NCBI RefSeq assembly: GCF_001954135.1
Contig: NZ_MBEQ01000086.1
Span: forward strand, 1 to 43,932
Reading direction: 5' to 3'
DNA from: Mycobacterium sp. GA-1841
Lineage (GTDB): Bacteria; Actinomycetota; Actinomycetes; Mycobacteriales; Mycobacteriaceae
DNA length: 43,932 nt
Under the pieces are notes generated by a model, which was not told the origin of the DNA, searched no databases, and saw nothing but the letters and a program-made list of their open reading frames with translations. The number at the start of each line of letters is the position of its first letter. Within the stretch, counting starts at the first letter, position 1. The translations under genes were made by a program, and so were the position numbers. Below, in pieces: positions 17,401 through 25,902 of the stretch.

Positions 17401-18927
17401 ATGGTCGATCCGCGCACCCCCGTCATCGTCGGCGTCGGACAGTTCACCGAACGTATCGATCTTGACGGCTATCGCGGGATGTCCTCGGTCGAGCTGGCCA
17501 CCGAGGCAGCCAAGGCGGCGCTGCGCGACACCGGGGCGGACGCGGCGGCCGTGGCGAAGGCCATCGACACAGTGGCAGGCACCCGGCAGTTCGAGATCTC
17601 CGGCCCGGTATCAGCGACCCTGGGCGTGTCCAACAACTACCCGCGTTCCGTCGCGCGCAATGTCGGCGCCGATCCGGCCCGGGCCATCCTCGAGGTGATC
17701 GGTGGTCAGAGTCCGCAGCATCTGGTCACCGAGTTCGCCGGGGCCATCGTGGCCGGCACGGCCGACGCGGTGCTGCTGTTCGGCTCGGAGAACACCTCGA
17801 CGCTGCGCCACTTCTCCAAGCGGGACGACAAGCCTGATCATTCCGAGACCATCGACGGTCAGTTGGAAGACCGCGGCTACGGCTATGACGGCATCTTCGA
17901 CGAGTACACGATCAAGCACGGATTGATCGGCGCCCCGGTGCAATACGGACTGTTGGAGAACGCCCGTCGGGCCCGGCTGGGCCTGTCGGTCGACGACTAT
18001 CGGCAGGCAATGGCCGAGCTGTTCGCACCGTTCTCCAAGGTTGCTGCCAAAAACCCGTATTCGTCGTCCCCGGTGGAACGTTCGGCGGAAGAGCTCGCCA
18101 CCGTCACCGAGAGCAACCGGATGATCTGTGACCCGTACCCGCGCATGATGGTGGCGCGCGATCAGGTCAACCAGGGTGCGGCCGTTCTGTTGATGTCCGT
18201 CGAAACCGCCCGGAAACTCGGTGTGCCCGAGGAGAAGTGGGTGTATCTGCGCGGGCACGCCGACATGAAGGAAATCAAGCTACTCGAGCGCGCCGAGCTG
18301 GGTTACACCGCGACGGCGGCGATCGCCGTCAACGAGGCCCTGCGCGTTGCCGGCATCACGCTCGACGACATCGAAGCATTCGATCTCTACAGCTGCTTCC
18401 CGTTCCCGGTGTTCAATTTCTGCGACGGCACCGGCCTGGCGCCTGACGCCGAACGCGGCCTGACCCTCACCGGCGGCCTGCCGTTCTTCGGCGGACCGGG
18501 CAACAACTACTCGATGCACGGCATCGCCGAGGCCGTCAACGAAATGCGGGACAAGCCGGGACAATTCGCGCTCATCGGCGCCAACGGTGGCATCGCCAGC
18601 AAGTACTCGGTCGGCATCTACTCCACCGCGCCTGCCGACTGGGTGGAAGACAACAGCGCGGCCCTGCAGGACGAGTTCAACACACAGCAACGGGTGGCGA
18701 TCACCGAAAAGGCCGACGGGCCGGGCCGGATCGAGACCTACACGGTGCGCTACGACTGGACGCCACGCACCGGCATCATCATCGGCCGCCTGGACGCCGA
18801 CGGCAGCCGATTCCTGGCCACCACGACCGACGAAGCCTTGCTGGAATTGCTCACCGAAGGTGAGCCGTTGGGCGCGAAGATCGTCGTGGCGTCCGGGGAG
18901 AAGCGCAACACCGCGTCGCTGGCGTAG
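17401..18927 (+). CDS. Thiolase-like / acetyl-CoA acetyltransferase family protein (SCP2-thiolase type)
   Basis: 508-aa protein with the thiolase fold: TPVIVGVGQFTERIDLDGYR at the N-terminus, a middle AVLLFGSENTSTL segment, ARDQVNQGAAVLLMS at the start of the C-terminal half, and HGIAEAVNEMR with the active-site His. In classical thiolases a nucleophilic Cys lies at the first active-site loop and a second Cys in the C-terminal CxGxG; here these regions read SENTSTLRHF and ANGGIASKYS, so both Cys appear to be missing. It resembles mycobacterial thiolase-like proteins such as Rv1867 (from memory) that may not be true thiolases. The start ATG at 17401 has AAGGAG 9 bases upstream; a TAGCCT -10-like box is at 17365-17370. 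It stands alone and converges on the LLM gene. Confidence 0.85.
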   Translation: MVDPRTPVIVGVGQFTERIDLDGYRGMSSVELATEAAKAALRDTGADAAAVAKAIDTVAGTRQFEISGPVSATLGVSNNYPRSVARNVGADPARAILEVIGGQSPQHLVTEFAGAIVAGTADAVLLFGSENTSTLRHFSKRDDKPDHSETIDGQLEDRGYGYDGIFDEYTIKHGLIGAPVQYGLLENARRARLGLSVDDYRQAMAELFAPFSKVAAKNPYSSSPVERSAEELATVTESNRMICDPYPRMMVARDQVNQGAAVLLMSVETARKLGVPEEKWVYLRGHADMKEIKLLERAELGYTATAAIAVNEALRVAGITLDDIEAFDLYSCFPFPVFNFCDGTGLAPDAERGLTLTGGLPFFGGPGNNYSMHGIAEAVNEMRDKPGQFALIGANGGIASKYSVGIYSTAPADWVEDNSAALQDEFNTQQRVAITEKADGPGRIETYTVRYDWTPRTGIIIGRLDADGSRFLATTTDEALLELLTEGEPLGAKIVVASGEKRNTASLA

Positions 18928-18941
18928 TCCAGCCCCCTGCC

Positions 18942-18994
18942 GAGCAGACACAAAACTGCCCAAATCCGATGGGGAAAGGGCAGTTTTGTGTCTG
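18942..18994. terminator. Long hairpin, bidirectional terminator, relative of the one after sucD
   Basis: Perfect 17-base arms at 18945-18961 and 18978-18994 with a 16-base, partly paired middle. The outer sequence GAGCAGACACAAAACTGCCC differs from the sucD copy by one base over 20 (C for T). It lies between the convergent thiolase-like and LLM genes and can serve both strands. Confidence 0.82.
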
Positions 18995-19002
18995 TTGGCG
19001 GG

Positions 19003-19848
19003 CTAAATCGAGGCCAGCTTGCCCGCGAGTCGCTCCACGTAGGCGGCGACGTCAGCCTCGGACTTGTCCGGCAGGCCGAAGAGCACCTCGGTGACGCCCA
19101 ATTCGCGCCAGTGCGCGAGCTTCTCGGCATCCGGCTTGAAGTCCAGTGCCACGATCTGCGGCGCGCCGGAGCGTCCGGCCGCGGCCCAAGTGTCCTGCAG
19201 GAGCTTGACGGGCTCATCGATGTCGAAGTCGCGTGGCGTGGTGATCCAGCCGTCGGCGGACTTCGCGATCCACTTGAAGTTCTTCTCGGTGCCGGCCGCG
19301 CCCACCAGGACCGGGATGTGCGACTGCACGGGCTTGGGCCAGGCCCACGACGGTCCGAAGTTCACGAATTCCCCTTCGTAGGAGGCTTCTTCTTCGGTCC
19401 ACAGCGCCCGCATGGCTTCCAGGTACTCACGCAGCATGGTGCGACGCCGGCCCGGCGGCACGTTGTGGTCGGCGAGTTCGTCGGTGTTCCAGCCGAATCC
19501 GACGCCCAACGACACGCGCCCACCGGAGAGATGGTCGAGGGTGGCGATGGACTTGGCCAGGGTGATCGGGTCGTGTTCGACAGGCAGCGCGACAGCCGTC
19601 GACAACCGCACCCGCGAGGTCACCGCGCACGCAGTGCCCAACGACACCCACGGATCAAGGGTGCGCATGTAGCGATCATCGGGCAGGGACTCGTCACCGG
19701 TGGTGGGGTGAGCGGCCTCGCGCTTGATCGGGATATGCGTGTGCTCGGGCACGTAGAACGTCGTGAAGCCGTGATCGTCGGCGAGTTTGGCGGCCTTGGC
19801 CGGGGCGATGCCGCGGTCACTGGTGAAGAGAACGAGCCCATAGTCCAT
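19003..19848 (-). CDS. LLM class (luciferase-like) F420-dependent oxidoreductase, Rv0953c homologue
   Basis: TIM-barrel oxidoreductase of 281 aa in the bacterial luciferase/F420 superfamily. Recognisable blocks are FTTFYVPEHTHIPI (beta-strand with ligand residues), TLDPWVSLGTACAVTSRVRL, DHLSGGRVSLGVGFGWNTDE (the DxLSGGR family hallmark) and PVLVGAAGTEKN near the cofactor phosphate site. The ATG at 19848 gives the family-standard start MDYGLVLFTSD and nearly the length of Rv0953c; the frame extends to 19914 but without a domain. There is no Shine-Dalgarno. A KstR-like palindrome lies 10 bases upstream. It is divergent from sfnG, which in M. tuberculosis is not in this place (from memory). Substrate unknown. 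Confidence 0.9.
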   Translation of the reverse strand: MDYGLVLFTSDRGIAPAKAAKLADDHGFTTFYVPEHTHIPIKREAAHPTTGDESLPDDRYMRTLDPWVSLGTACAVTSRVRLSTAVALPVEHDPITLAKSIATLDHLSGGRVSLGVGFGWNTDELADHNVPPGRRRTMLREYLEAMRALWTEEEASYEGEFVNFGPSWAWPKPVQSHIPVLVGAAGTEKNFKWIAKSADGWITTPRDFDIDEPVKLLQDTWAAAGRSGAPQIVALDFKPDAEKLAHWRELGVTEVLFGLPDKSEADVAAYVERLAGKLASI

Positions 19849-19857
19849 ATCCAGAAT

Positions 19858-19871
19858 TAGAACGTGTTTCA
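19858..19871. promoter_or_regulatory. KstR-like operator upstream of the LLM gene
   Basis: TAGAACGTGTTTCA fits the published KstR consensus TNNAACNNGTTNNA at all eight fixed positions. It ends within about 10 bases of the LLM start codon and so would overlap its promoter. KstR represses sterol-catabolism genes in mycobacteria; its action here is inferred from the motif alone. Confidence 0.5.
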
Positions 19872-19977
19872 GTCCCAGTAGCAAGACGATCCGTCTCGTA
19901 AGCGCCGGTGTCAAAAGAAAACTTCACCGCGAGCGATACCCGCGACGTGCGCCGATGCGTTGGCTGGGATCTCCGGC

Positions 19978-21108
19978 ATGACGACTGAACGCATCGCCGA
20001 CCACGTCAAGTTCGCCTACTGGGTGCCCAACGTCAGCGGCGGCTTGGTCACCAGCGACATCGAGCAGCGCACCGACTGGAACTACGAATACAACAAGAAG
20101 CTGGCCCAGACCGCGGAGAACAACGGCTTCGAGTACGCCCTGAGCCAGGTCCGCTATGAGGCCAGCTACGGCGCGGAGTACCAGCACGAGTCCACCAGCT
20201 TCAGCCTCGCGCTGCTGCTGGCCACCGAGCGACTCAAGGTCATCGCCGCCGTTCACCCCGGTTTGTGGCAGCCGGCGGTGCTGGCCAAGTTGGGGGCCAC
20301 CGCCGATCACCTGAGCAACGGCCGATTCGCGGTCAACGTCGTCTCCGGCTGGTTCAAGGACGAGTTCACCCACCTGGGTGAACCGTGGCTCGAACATGAC
20401 GAGCGCTACCGCCGCAGCGCGGAGTTCCTGGAGGTGCTGCGCAAGATCTGGACCGAGGACGACGTCGATTTCCGCGGCGATTTCTACCGCATCCACGATT
20501 TCACCCTCAAGCCCAAGCCGCTCAACACCGCCGAGCGTCCCAACCCGGAACTGTTCCAGGGCGGGAACTCCACCGCCGCCCGACGCAACGGCGGGCACTA
20601 CGCCGACTGGTACTTCTCCAACGGCAAAGACTTCGACGGCATCACCGAGCAGGTTGTCGAGGTGCGTGACCACGCGCGTGACGCCAATAGAGAGGTGAAG
20701 TTCGGACTGAACGGATTCATCATCGCCCGCGATACCGAGAAGGAAGCAAAGGAGACGCTCAAGGAGATCGTCGCCAAGGCCAACAAGCCCGCGGTGGAGG
20801 GGTTCCGCGGCGCGGTACAGCAGGCCGGCAACTCCACCGGCGACAAGAAGGGCATGTGGGCTGATTCCAGTTTCGAGGACCTGGTGCAATACAACGACGG
20901 CTTCCGCACCCAATTGATCGGCACACCCGAGCAGATCGCCGAACGCATTGCCGCATATCGCAAACGCGGCGTCGACCTGATTCTCGGCGGCTTCCTGCAC
21001 TTTCAAGAGGAAATCGAGTACTTCGGCGCCAAGGTGCTGCCACTCGTCCGTGAAATCGAGGCCGCCGAAACCAATTCCGCCGACGCACCCGTCCTGGTAT
21101 CAGCTTGA
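19978..21108 (+). CDS. sfnG: FMNH2-dependent dimethyl sulfone monooxygenase
   Basis: SfnG oxidises dimethyl sulfone to methanesulfinate with FMNH2 and O2, a step of dimethyl sulfide use as sulfur source. The 376-aa sequence matches the family closely: VKFAYWVPNVSGGLVTSDIE at the N-terminus, GFEYALSQVRYEASYGAEYQ, NVVSGWFKDEFTHLGEPWLE, FQGGNSTAARRNGG, and the C-terminal SSFEDLVQYNDGFRTQLIGT. The ATG at 19978 gives the family start; an in-frame TTG at 19960 is rejected. FMNH2 must be supplied by a separate reductase not seen here. It is divergent from the LLM gene across 129 bases. The sulfonate-type transporter at the left edge is a functional partner by theme, not by operon. Confidence 0.93.
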   Translation: MTTERIADHVKFAYWVPNVSGGLVTSDIEQRTDWNYEYNKKLAQTAENNGFEYALSQVRYEASYGAEYQHESTSFSLALLLATERLKVIAAVHPGLWQPAVLAKLGATADHLSNGRFAVNVVSGWFKDEFTHLGEPWLEHDERYRRSAEFLEVLRKIWTEDDVDFRGDFYRIHDFTLKPKPLNTAERPNPELFQGGNSTAARRNGGHYADWYFSNGKDFDGITEQVVEVRDHARDANREVKFGLNGFIIARDTEKEAKETLKEIVAKANKPAVEGFRGAVQQAGNSTGDKKGMWADSSFEDLVQYNDGFRTQLIGTPEQIAERIAAYRKRGVDLILGGFLHFQEEIEYFGAKVLPLVREIEAAETNSADAPVLVSA

Positions 21109-21239
21109 GACCGCGCCGACACCGAGCACGCGCGCCCGGCACCCAGCTGGGTGCGCTAGCGTGGAAGCTCGAATCGCTCACGTGGTCGGTATTCATGCCT
21201 GCGTGATACGTCGCGAAGCTCGATAGCACAGGAGAGGTC

Positions 21240-22079
21240 ATGACCTACCCGCCCAGTAACCCCGGATACCCCCCACAGTCGGGATCCCAGTTCGAGGCGA
21301 CTCAGCAGTTCGCCAAGGCCGTCCCCGCGCAGATCCCCGCCACCCAGGCCTCGGCCGCGCCCGGCGAGAGCAAGCTGGCCGAGATCCTGCTGGCCGTGGT
21401 GGCCGCTGCGGGCTTCATCACCTATCTGGTGAGCTTCGCCTTGGACTCCAGCACCGCGCAGGGCTTCATCATTCTGGTGGGTCTGCCCCTGCTGGGCGCG
21501 CTGTTGGCCGGCGTCAGCCTGCTGCCCAAGCAGAAGAACTACACCGCGGTCGCGGCTGTGGTCTCGACGATCCCCTTCTTGTTCGTCGTTGCCGCCGTGG
21601 TGCAAAGCGGGGGCGAGATCGGCGGCGCGTTGTGGGCAATTCTCGCCCTCACCCTGATCCAGGCGGGCGCGGCGATCGCGGCACTGCTCTTCGATGCCGG
21701 CGTCATCACCCCGCCCGCACCCAAGCCGCAGTTCGATCAGCAGCCTCAGTACGGCCAGTACGGTGGCCCGTCGCAGTACTACGGCCAGCAGCACCAGCCG
21801 CAGGGCGGCCAGCCGTATCAGCAGGCTCAGCCGCAGCGTCCCGGTTACCCCTCGCAGTACGGCGGTTACCCCGGTGCCCAGAACACGGGTGGTTTCCCGG
21901 TGCAGCCGTCGCAGGGCCAGCAGGGTCAGCAGCCGAGCGGTCCGCCGACCCCGCCGACCGGCTACCCGACCTACGGACAGCCTCAGCAGTCGCCCGGTTC
22001 GGCGCCCACCACTTCGGTGCCGGCGCAGCCGCAGGCACAGCAGTCGTCTTCACAGCAATCTGGCCCTGCGCCGTCGTAA
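21240..22079 (+). CDS. 34 kDa antigenic protein family (DUF5336), Rv0954 homologue
   Basis: Integral membrane protein of 279 aa. After an N-terminal PSNPGYPPQSGSQFEATQQF segment there are four hydrophobic helices (ILLAVVAAAGFITYLVSF; FIILVGLPLLGALLAGVSLL; VAAVVSTIPFLFVVAAVV; WAILALTLIQAGAAIAALLF). The last ~110 residues are a low-complexity Gln/Pro/Gly/Tyr tail (GQYGGPSQYYGQQHQPQGGQ). This matches the mycobacterial 34 kDa antigen family, and the place before perM and purN matches Rv0954 by memory. The ATG at 21240 has AGGAGAGG 2-9 bases upstream. It and perM are 60 bases apart and probably co-transcribed. As I recall, Rv0954 has been linked to cell-division or envelope proteins. Confidence 0.9.
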   Translation: MTYPPSNPGYPPQSGSQFEATQQFAKAVPAQIPATQASAAPGESKLAEILLAVVAAAGFITYLVSFALDSSTAQGFIILVGLPLLGALLAGVSLLPKQKNYTAVAAVVSTIPFLFVVAAVVQSGGEIGGALWAILALTLIQAGAAIAALLFDAGVITPPAPKPQFDQQPQYGQYGGPSQYYGQQHQPQGGQPYQQAQPQRPGYPSQYGGYPGAQNTGGFPVQPSQGQQGQQPSGPPTPPTGYPTYGQPQQSPGSAPTTSVPAQPQAQQSSSQQSGPAPS

Positions 22080-22139
22080 GCTGATCGGCGCGTGCGCTGC
22101 GGTGCGCACGCGCGATCATTGCGAGGAGCAGCCCAGCAA

Positions 22140-23600
22140 GTGAGTAACCGGCCAGTCGGCACCCGCCAGGCACGTGAGTTGCTCCGGGTCGCATTCGGGC
22201 CGTCCGTCGTAGCGCTGGTGGTCATCGCCGCAGTTGTGCTGCTGCAACTGCTGATTGCCAACAGCGATATGACGGGCGCTCTCGGCGCGATCGCCAGCAT
22301 GTGGCTGGGTGTACATCAGGTGCCGGTGTCGATCGGCGGCAGTGAGCTCGGCGTGATGCCGTTACTGCCGGTGCTGGCGATGATTTGGGGCACCGCGCGC
22401 ATCACGGCCGCGGCCACCGCGCCGAATTCCTCCTGGCTGGTCACGCGCTGGGTGGTGGCCTCGGCGTTGGGTGGGCCGATTCTGATCGCGGCCCTGTTGT
22501 TGGCGGTCATCCACGACGCCGCCTCGGTGATCAGCGAGTTGCAGACCCCGAGTGCGCTGCGGGCCTTCGGCAGCGTGCTGATCGTGCATGCGATCGGCGC
22601 GTTCGTCGGCGTCGGCTCGAAGGTGGGCCGGCGCACCCTGGCCGTGTTGCGAGTGCCCGCGTGGCTGCCTGACGCGATCCGCGCGGCGGTGGCCGGCGTG
22701 CTCGCGCTGTTCGGGCTTTCCGGGGCGGTGACGGCGGTGTCGCTGGTGGTGCACTGGGGCACGATGCACGACTTGTTCGCAATCACCGACAGTCTGTTCG
22801 GCCAGCTCAGCCTGGCGTTGCTGTCGATCCTTTACATCCCCAACGTGATCGTGGGTACCTCGGCGATCGCGGTGGGGTCCAGTGCTCACGTCGGTCTGGC
22901 CACGTTCAGTTCGTTCACGGTGTTCGGCGGAGACATTCCCGCCGTGCCGGTGTTGGCCGCCGTGCCCTCGCCGCCGTTGGGGCCGATCTGGGTGGCCTTG
23001 TTGATCGTCGGCGCGGCATCGGCGGTCGCCGTGGGCCAACAGTGTGCGCGACGGCCGCTTCCGATCGGTGCTGCGACGGGCAAGTTGGTGGTGGCGTCGG
23101 GCCTGGCAGCGGTGACGATGGCGTTGGCCGGTTATGCCGGGGGCGGTCGGCTGGGCAACTTCGGTGACGTCGGGGTGGACCAGTCGACATTCGCGCCGGC
23201 GGTGTTCCTGTGGTTCGTCGGGATCGGTGCGCTGACCGTGGTCATGTCCGGTGGCCTGACCCGGAAGCCGAGGCCTGTGGTGGCGCCCCGACCGGAGCCC
23301 GAGCCCGAGCCCGAGCCCGCGCTGGAGCCGGAGTCGGAGCCTGTGGAGGAACCCCTGCCCGAAACCGATGAGTACGTCGACATCGAACCCGAACCGGCAC
23401 CTGGTGAGCCGCTGGTGTCGTGGTCGGCCGACGACGTTGCGGACGACACCGAGCAGCCGCTGGACGTGGAGGAAGTCGTCTACGAGCCCGGTCCGCAGAC
23501 CTACGACGACCTCGATGACGATCCGGAGGACCACTTCTTCGTCGACGACATCTCCGATGACCCAGCGACCGGCGATCAGCCGCGTCGCACGGGCGACTAG
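22140..23600 (+). CDS. perM: PerM-type integral membrane protein (DUF6350), Rv0955 homologue
   Basis: Polytopic membrane protein of 486 aa from the GTG at 22140 (AGGAG 11 bases upstream); an in-frame GTG at 22092 would add 16 residues. About ten hydrophobic segments fill the first 390 residues (for example VVALVVIAAVVLLQLLIANS and GVMPLLPVLAMIWGTARITA). The C-terminus is a ~95-residue acidic cytoplasmic tail rich in Glu-Pro (PEPEPEPEPALEPESEP). In M. tuberculosis, Rv0955/PerM is required for persistence in mice, supports division under low magnesium and acts on FtsB; I assign it by synteny (Rv0954-perM-purN-purH) and architecture. Its TAG stop overlaps the likely purN -10 box. Confidence 0.85.
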   Translation: MSNRPVGTRQARELLRVAFGPSVVALVVIAAVVLLQLLIANSDMTGALGAIASMWLGVHQVPVSIGGSELGVMPLLPVLAMIWGTARITAAATAPNSSWLVTRWVVASALGGPILIAALLLAVIHDAASVISELQTPSALRAFGSVLIVHAIGAFVGVGSKVGRRTLAVLRVPAWLPDAIRAAVAGVLALFGLSGAVTAVSLVVHWGTMHDLFAITDSLFGQLSLALLSILYIPNVIVGTSAIAVGSSAHVGLATFSSFTVFGGDIPAVPVLAAVPSPPLGPIWVALLIVGAASAVAVGQQCARRPLPIGAATGKLVVASGLAAVTMALAGYAGGGRLGNFGDVGVDQSTFAPAVFLWFVGIGALTVVMSGGLTRKPRPVVAPRPEPEPEPEPALEPESEPVEEPLPETDEYVDIEPEPAPGEPLVSWSADDVADDTEQPLDVEEVVYEPGPQTYDDLDDDPEDHFFVDDISDDPATGDQPRRTGD

Positions 23601-23610
23601 GCTGCTCGCG
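23598..23610 (+). promoter_or_regulatory. Candidate leaderless promoter of purN
   Basis: TAGGCT (23598-23603) is a TANNNT -10 box whose TAG is also the perM stop. It ends 6 bases before the purN GTG at 23610, the spacing expected when transcription starts on the start codon. Leaderless genes of this form are common in mycobacteria. No Shine-Dalgarno is seen before purN, which supports the idea. Confidence 0.5.
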
Positions 23611-24242
23611 TGCAGCAACCGCTACGAGTGCCTCCGAGCGCACCGGCACGGCTGGTAGTGCTGGCTTCGGGGACAGGGTCGTTGCTCGCGTCGCTACTGG
23701 CCGCCGCCATCGACGACTATCCCGCCCGCGTCGTCGCCGTCGGCACCGACCGCAAATGCGCCGCGCTGGACATCGCCGCGGCGGCCGGCGTGCCGTCGTT
23801 CACCGTGCGGCTGGGCGATCATTCGGATCGCGCCGCCTGGGATGCCGCGCTCACCGAGGCTACCGCCGAGCATCAGCCCGATCTCGTGGTGTCGGCCGGG
23901 TTCATGAAAATTCTGGGCGGCCAATTCCTTTCCCGTTTCCCGGGTCGGGTGGTCAACACCCATCCGGCGTTGCTGCCCGCGTTTCCGGGGGCGCATGCGG
24001 TGCCCGAGGCGTTGGCGTACGGCGTGCGGGTGACGGGCTGCACGGTGCATCTCGTGGACTCCGGGATGGATACCGGGCCGATTCTGGCCCAGCACGCCAT
24101 CGAGGTGCTCGATGATGACACCGAAGAGACTTTGCATGAGCGCATCAAGGTGGTCGAACGGCGGCTGCTGGTGGATGTGCTGGCCGCGCTGGCAACCCGC
24201 GGCGTGACCTGGACTGGACGAAAGGCGACCTTCGGATGTTGA
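23610..24242 (+). CDS. purN: Phosphoribosylglycinamide formyltransferase (GAR transformylase)
   Basis: Third step of purine synthesis: formyl transfer from 10-formyl-THF to GAR. The protein has 210 aa, normal length. SGTGSLLASLL near residue 20 binds the substrate phosphate. Catalytic residues Asn116, His118 and Asp154 are all present in VVNTHPALLPAFPGAHA and VDSGMDTGPI. The GTG start at 23610 lies 9 bases after the perM stop. purH follows after 10 bases, with GAGGAG for its own ribosome site, so purN and purH are co-transcribed. The order perM-purN-purH is as in M. tuberculosis. Confidence 0.97.
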   Translation: MQQPLRVPPSAPARLVVLASGTGSLLASLLAAAIDDYPARVVAVGTDRKCAALDIAAAAGVPSFTVRLGDHSDRAAWDAALTEATAEHQPDLVVSAGFMKILGGQFLSRFPGRVVNTHPALLPAFPGAHAVPEALAYGVRVTGCTVHLVDSGMDTGPILAQHAIEVLDDDTEETLHERIKVVERRLLVDVLAALATRGVTWTGRKATFGC

Positions 24243-24252
24243 GGAGACAACG

Positions 24253-25815
24253 GTGAGCGAGAAGAAACCGATCCGACGGGCGCTGATCAGTGTCTATGAC
24301 AAGACCGGTCTGGCCGATCTGGCCCGCGGCCTGCATGAGGCGGGTGTGGCCATCGTCTCCACCGGGTCGACCGCCAAAACCATTGCTGCCACCGGTGTTC
24401 CGGTCACGCCCGTCGAGGACGTGACGGGTTTCCCGGAGGTGCTCGACGGCCGGGTCAAGACCCTGCACCCGCGCGTGCATGCCGGCCTGCTGGCCGATAC
24501 CCGCAAGCCTGAACATGTTGCGGCTCTGGCCGAACTCGAGGTCGAGGCGTTCGAGCTCGTGGTGGTGAACCTCTACCCGTTCTCCGAGACCGTGGAGTCC
24601 GGGGCATCGGTGGACGAGTGCGTCGAGCAGATCGACATCGGCGGCCCGTCGATGGTGCGTGCCGCCGCGAAGAACCACCCGAGTGTGGCCGTGGTGGTCG
24701 ATCCGCTGGGCTATGACGGCGTGCTGGCCGCGGTGCGGGCCGGCGGCTTCACCCTCGCCGAGCGAAAGATTTTGGCGTCCTTGGCTTTCCGGCACACCGC
24801 CGAGTACGACGTGGCGGTGGCGTCGTGGATGGGGTCGACGCTGGCGCCCGAAGAACCGGCCCAGAAGCTGCCGCAGTGGTACGGCGGCACCTGGCATCGC
24901 AGCGCGGTGCTGCGCTACGGCGAGAACCCGCACCAGCAGGCTGCGGTGTATCGCGACGATTCCGCGTGGCCCGGACTGGCGCAGGCCGAGCAGCTGCACG
25001 GCAAGGAGATGTCCTACAACAACTACACCGATGCCGACGCGGCGTGGCGGGCCGCGTTCGACCACGAAGAGATCTGCGTGGCGATCATCAAGCACGCCAA
25101 CCCATGTGGCATCGCGATCTCCTCGGAGTCCGTCGCCGACGCGCACCGCAAGGCGCACGAATGCGACCCGCTCAGCGCGTTCGGCGGCGTGATCGCCTCC
25201 AACACCGAGGTCAGTGTCGAGATGGCCGAGACCGTGGCCGACATCTTCACCGAGGTCATCATCGCCCCGGCATATGAGGCCGGCGCCGTGGAAGTGTTGG
25301 CCCGCAAGAAGAACATCCGCATCCTGGTGGCCTCCGAGCCCTTGGTCGGCGGCATCGAGCTACGCCAGATCAGTGGAGGCGTGCTGTTGCAACAGCGCGA
25401 CGCGCTCGATGCGGCCGGCGACGATCCGGCCAATTGGACACTGGCCACCGGTGAACCGGCCGATGCGCAGACACTCACCGATCTGGTGTTCGCCTGGCGG
25501 TCCTGCCGCGCGGTGAAGTCGAACGCGATCGTCGTCGTCAAGGACGGCGCGACCGTGGGTGTCGGTATGGGGCAGGTCAATCGGGTCGACGCCGCCGGGC
25601 TGGCCGTGCAGCGTGCCGGTGATCGCGTGGTCGGTTCCGTCGCGGCCTCTGACGCGTTCTTCCCGTTCCCCGACGGCCTGGAGACACTGACGAATGCCGG
25701 TGTGAAGGCCATCGTGCATCCGGGTGGGTCCGTGCGCGACGACGAGGTGACGGCGGCCGCCGCAGCTGCCGGCATCACGCTGTACCTCACTGGTGCACGG
25801 CATTTCGCGCACTAG
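24253..25815 (+). CDS. purH: Bifunctional AICAR transformylase / IMP cyclohydrolase
   Basis: Last two steps of IMP synthesis, 520 aa. The N-terminal MGS-like cyclohydrolase domain (about 1-150) starts IRRALISVYDKTGLADLARG and includes STGSTAKTIAATGVPVTPVE and GGPSMVRAAAKN. The transformylase domain holds the catalytic Lys280-His281 in KHANPCG, LRYGENPHQQAAVY, and the C-terminal GDRVVGSVAASDAFFPFPDG and HPGGSVRDDEV. It ends in the usual TGARHFAH. The start is GTG at 24253, with GAGGAG 9 bases upstream. In M. tuberculosis Rv0958 follows directly (from memory); here about 5 kb of other genes intervene. Confidence 0.98.
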   Translation: MSEKKPIRRALISVYDKTGLADLARGLHEAGVAIVSTGSTAKTIAATGVPVTPVEDVTGFPEVLDGRVKTLHPRVHAGLLADTRKPEHVAALAELEVEAFELVVVNLYPFSETVESGASVDECVEQIDIGGPSMVRAAAKNHPSVAVVVDPLGYDGVLAAVRAGGFTLAERKILASLAFRHTAEYDVAVASWMGSTLAPEEPAQKLPQWYGGTWHRSAVLRYGENPHQQAAVYRDDSAWPGLAQAEQLHGKEMSYNNYTDADAAWRAAFDHEEICVAIIKHANPCGIAISSESVADAHRKAHECDPLSAFGGVIASNTEVSVEMAETVADIFTEVIIAPAYEAGAVEVLARKKNIRILVASEPLVGGIELRQISGGVLLQQRDALDAAGDDPANWTLATGEPADAQTLTDLVFAWRSCRAVKSNAIVVVKDGATVGVGMGQVNRVDAAGLAVQRAGDRVVGSVAASDAFFPFPDGLETLTNAGVKAIVHPGGSVRDDEVTAAAAAAGITLYLTGARHFAH

Positions 25816-25825
25816 CTGACGTTCG

Positions 25826-25902
25826 CCGTTTTCTACCTGGGGGTTGTGGCGGTATGCGGTTGACGACCTTGGGGTAGAAGTCGGTGCGTGGCTTGGCGGG
25901 CG
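25826..25902. repeat. Palindromic repeat, copy 1 (left of the DUF559 gene)
   Basis: Begins CCGTTTTCTACCTGGGGGTT and ends with GGGGTAGAAGTCGG plus a GC-rich tail ending GGCGGGCG. The two ends are imperfect inverted repeats, so it can fold as a hairpin. It starts 10 bases after the purH stop. Two further copies lie at 26830 and 26913. Confidence 0.75.

Noticed and set aside
23290..23400. GAGCCC repeats in the perM tail as a separate repeat element
   Set aside because: They simply encode the Glu-Pro-rich acidic tail.
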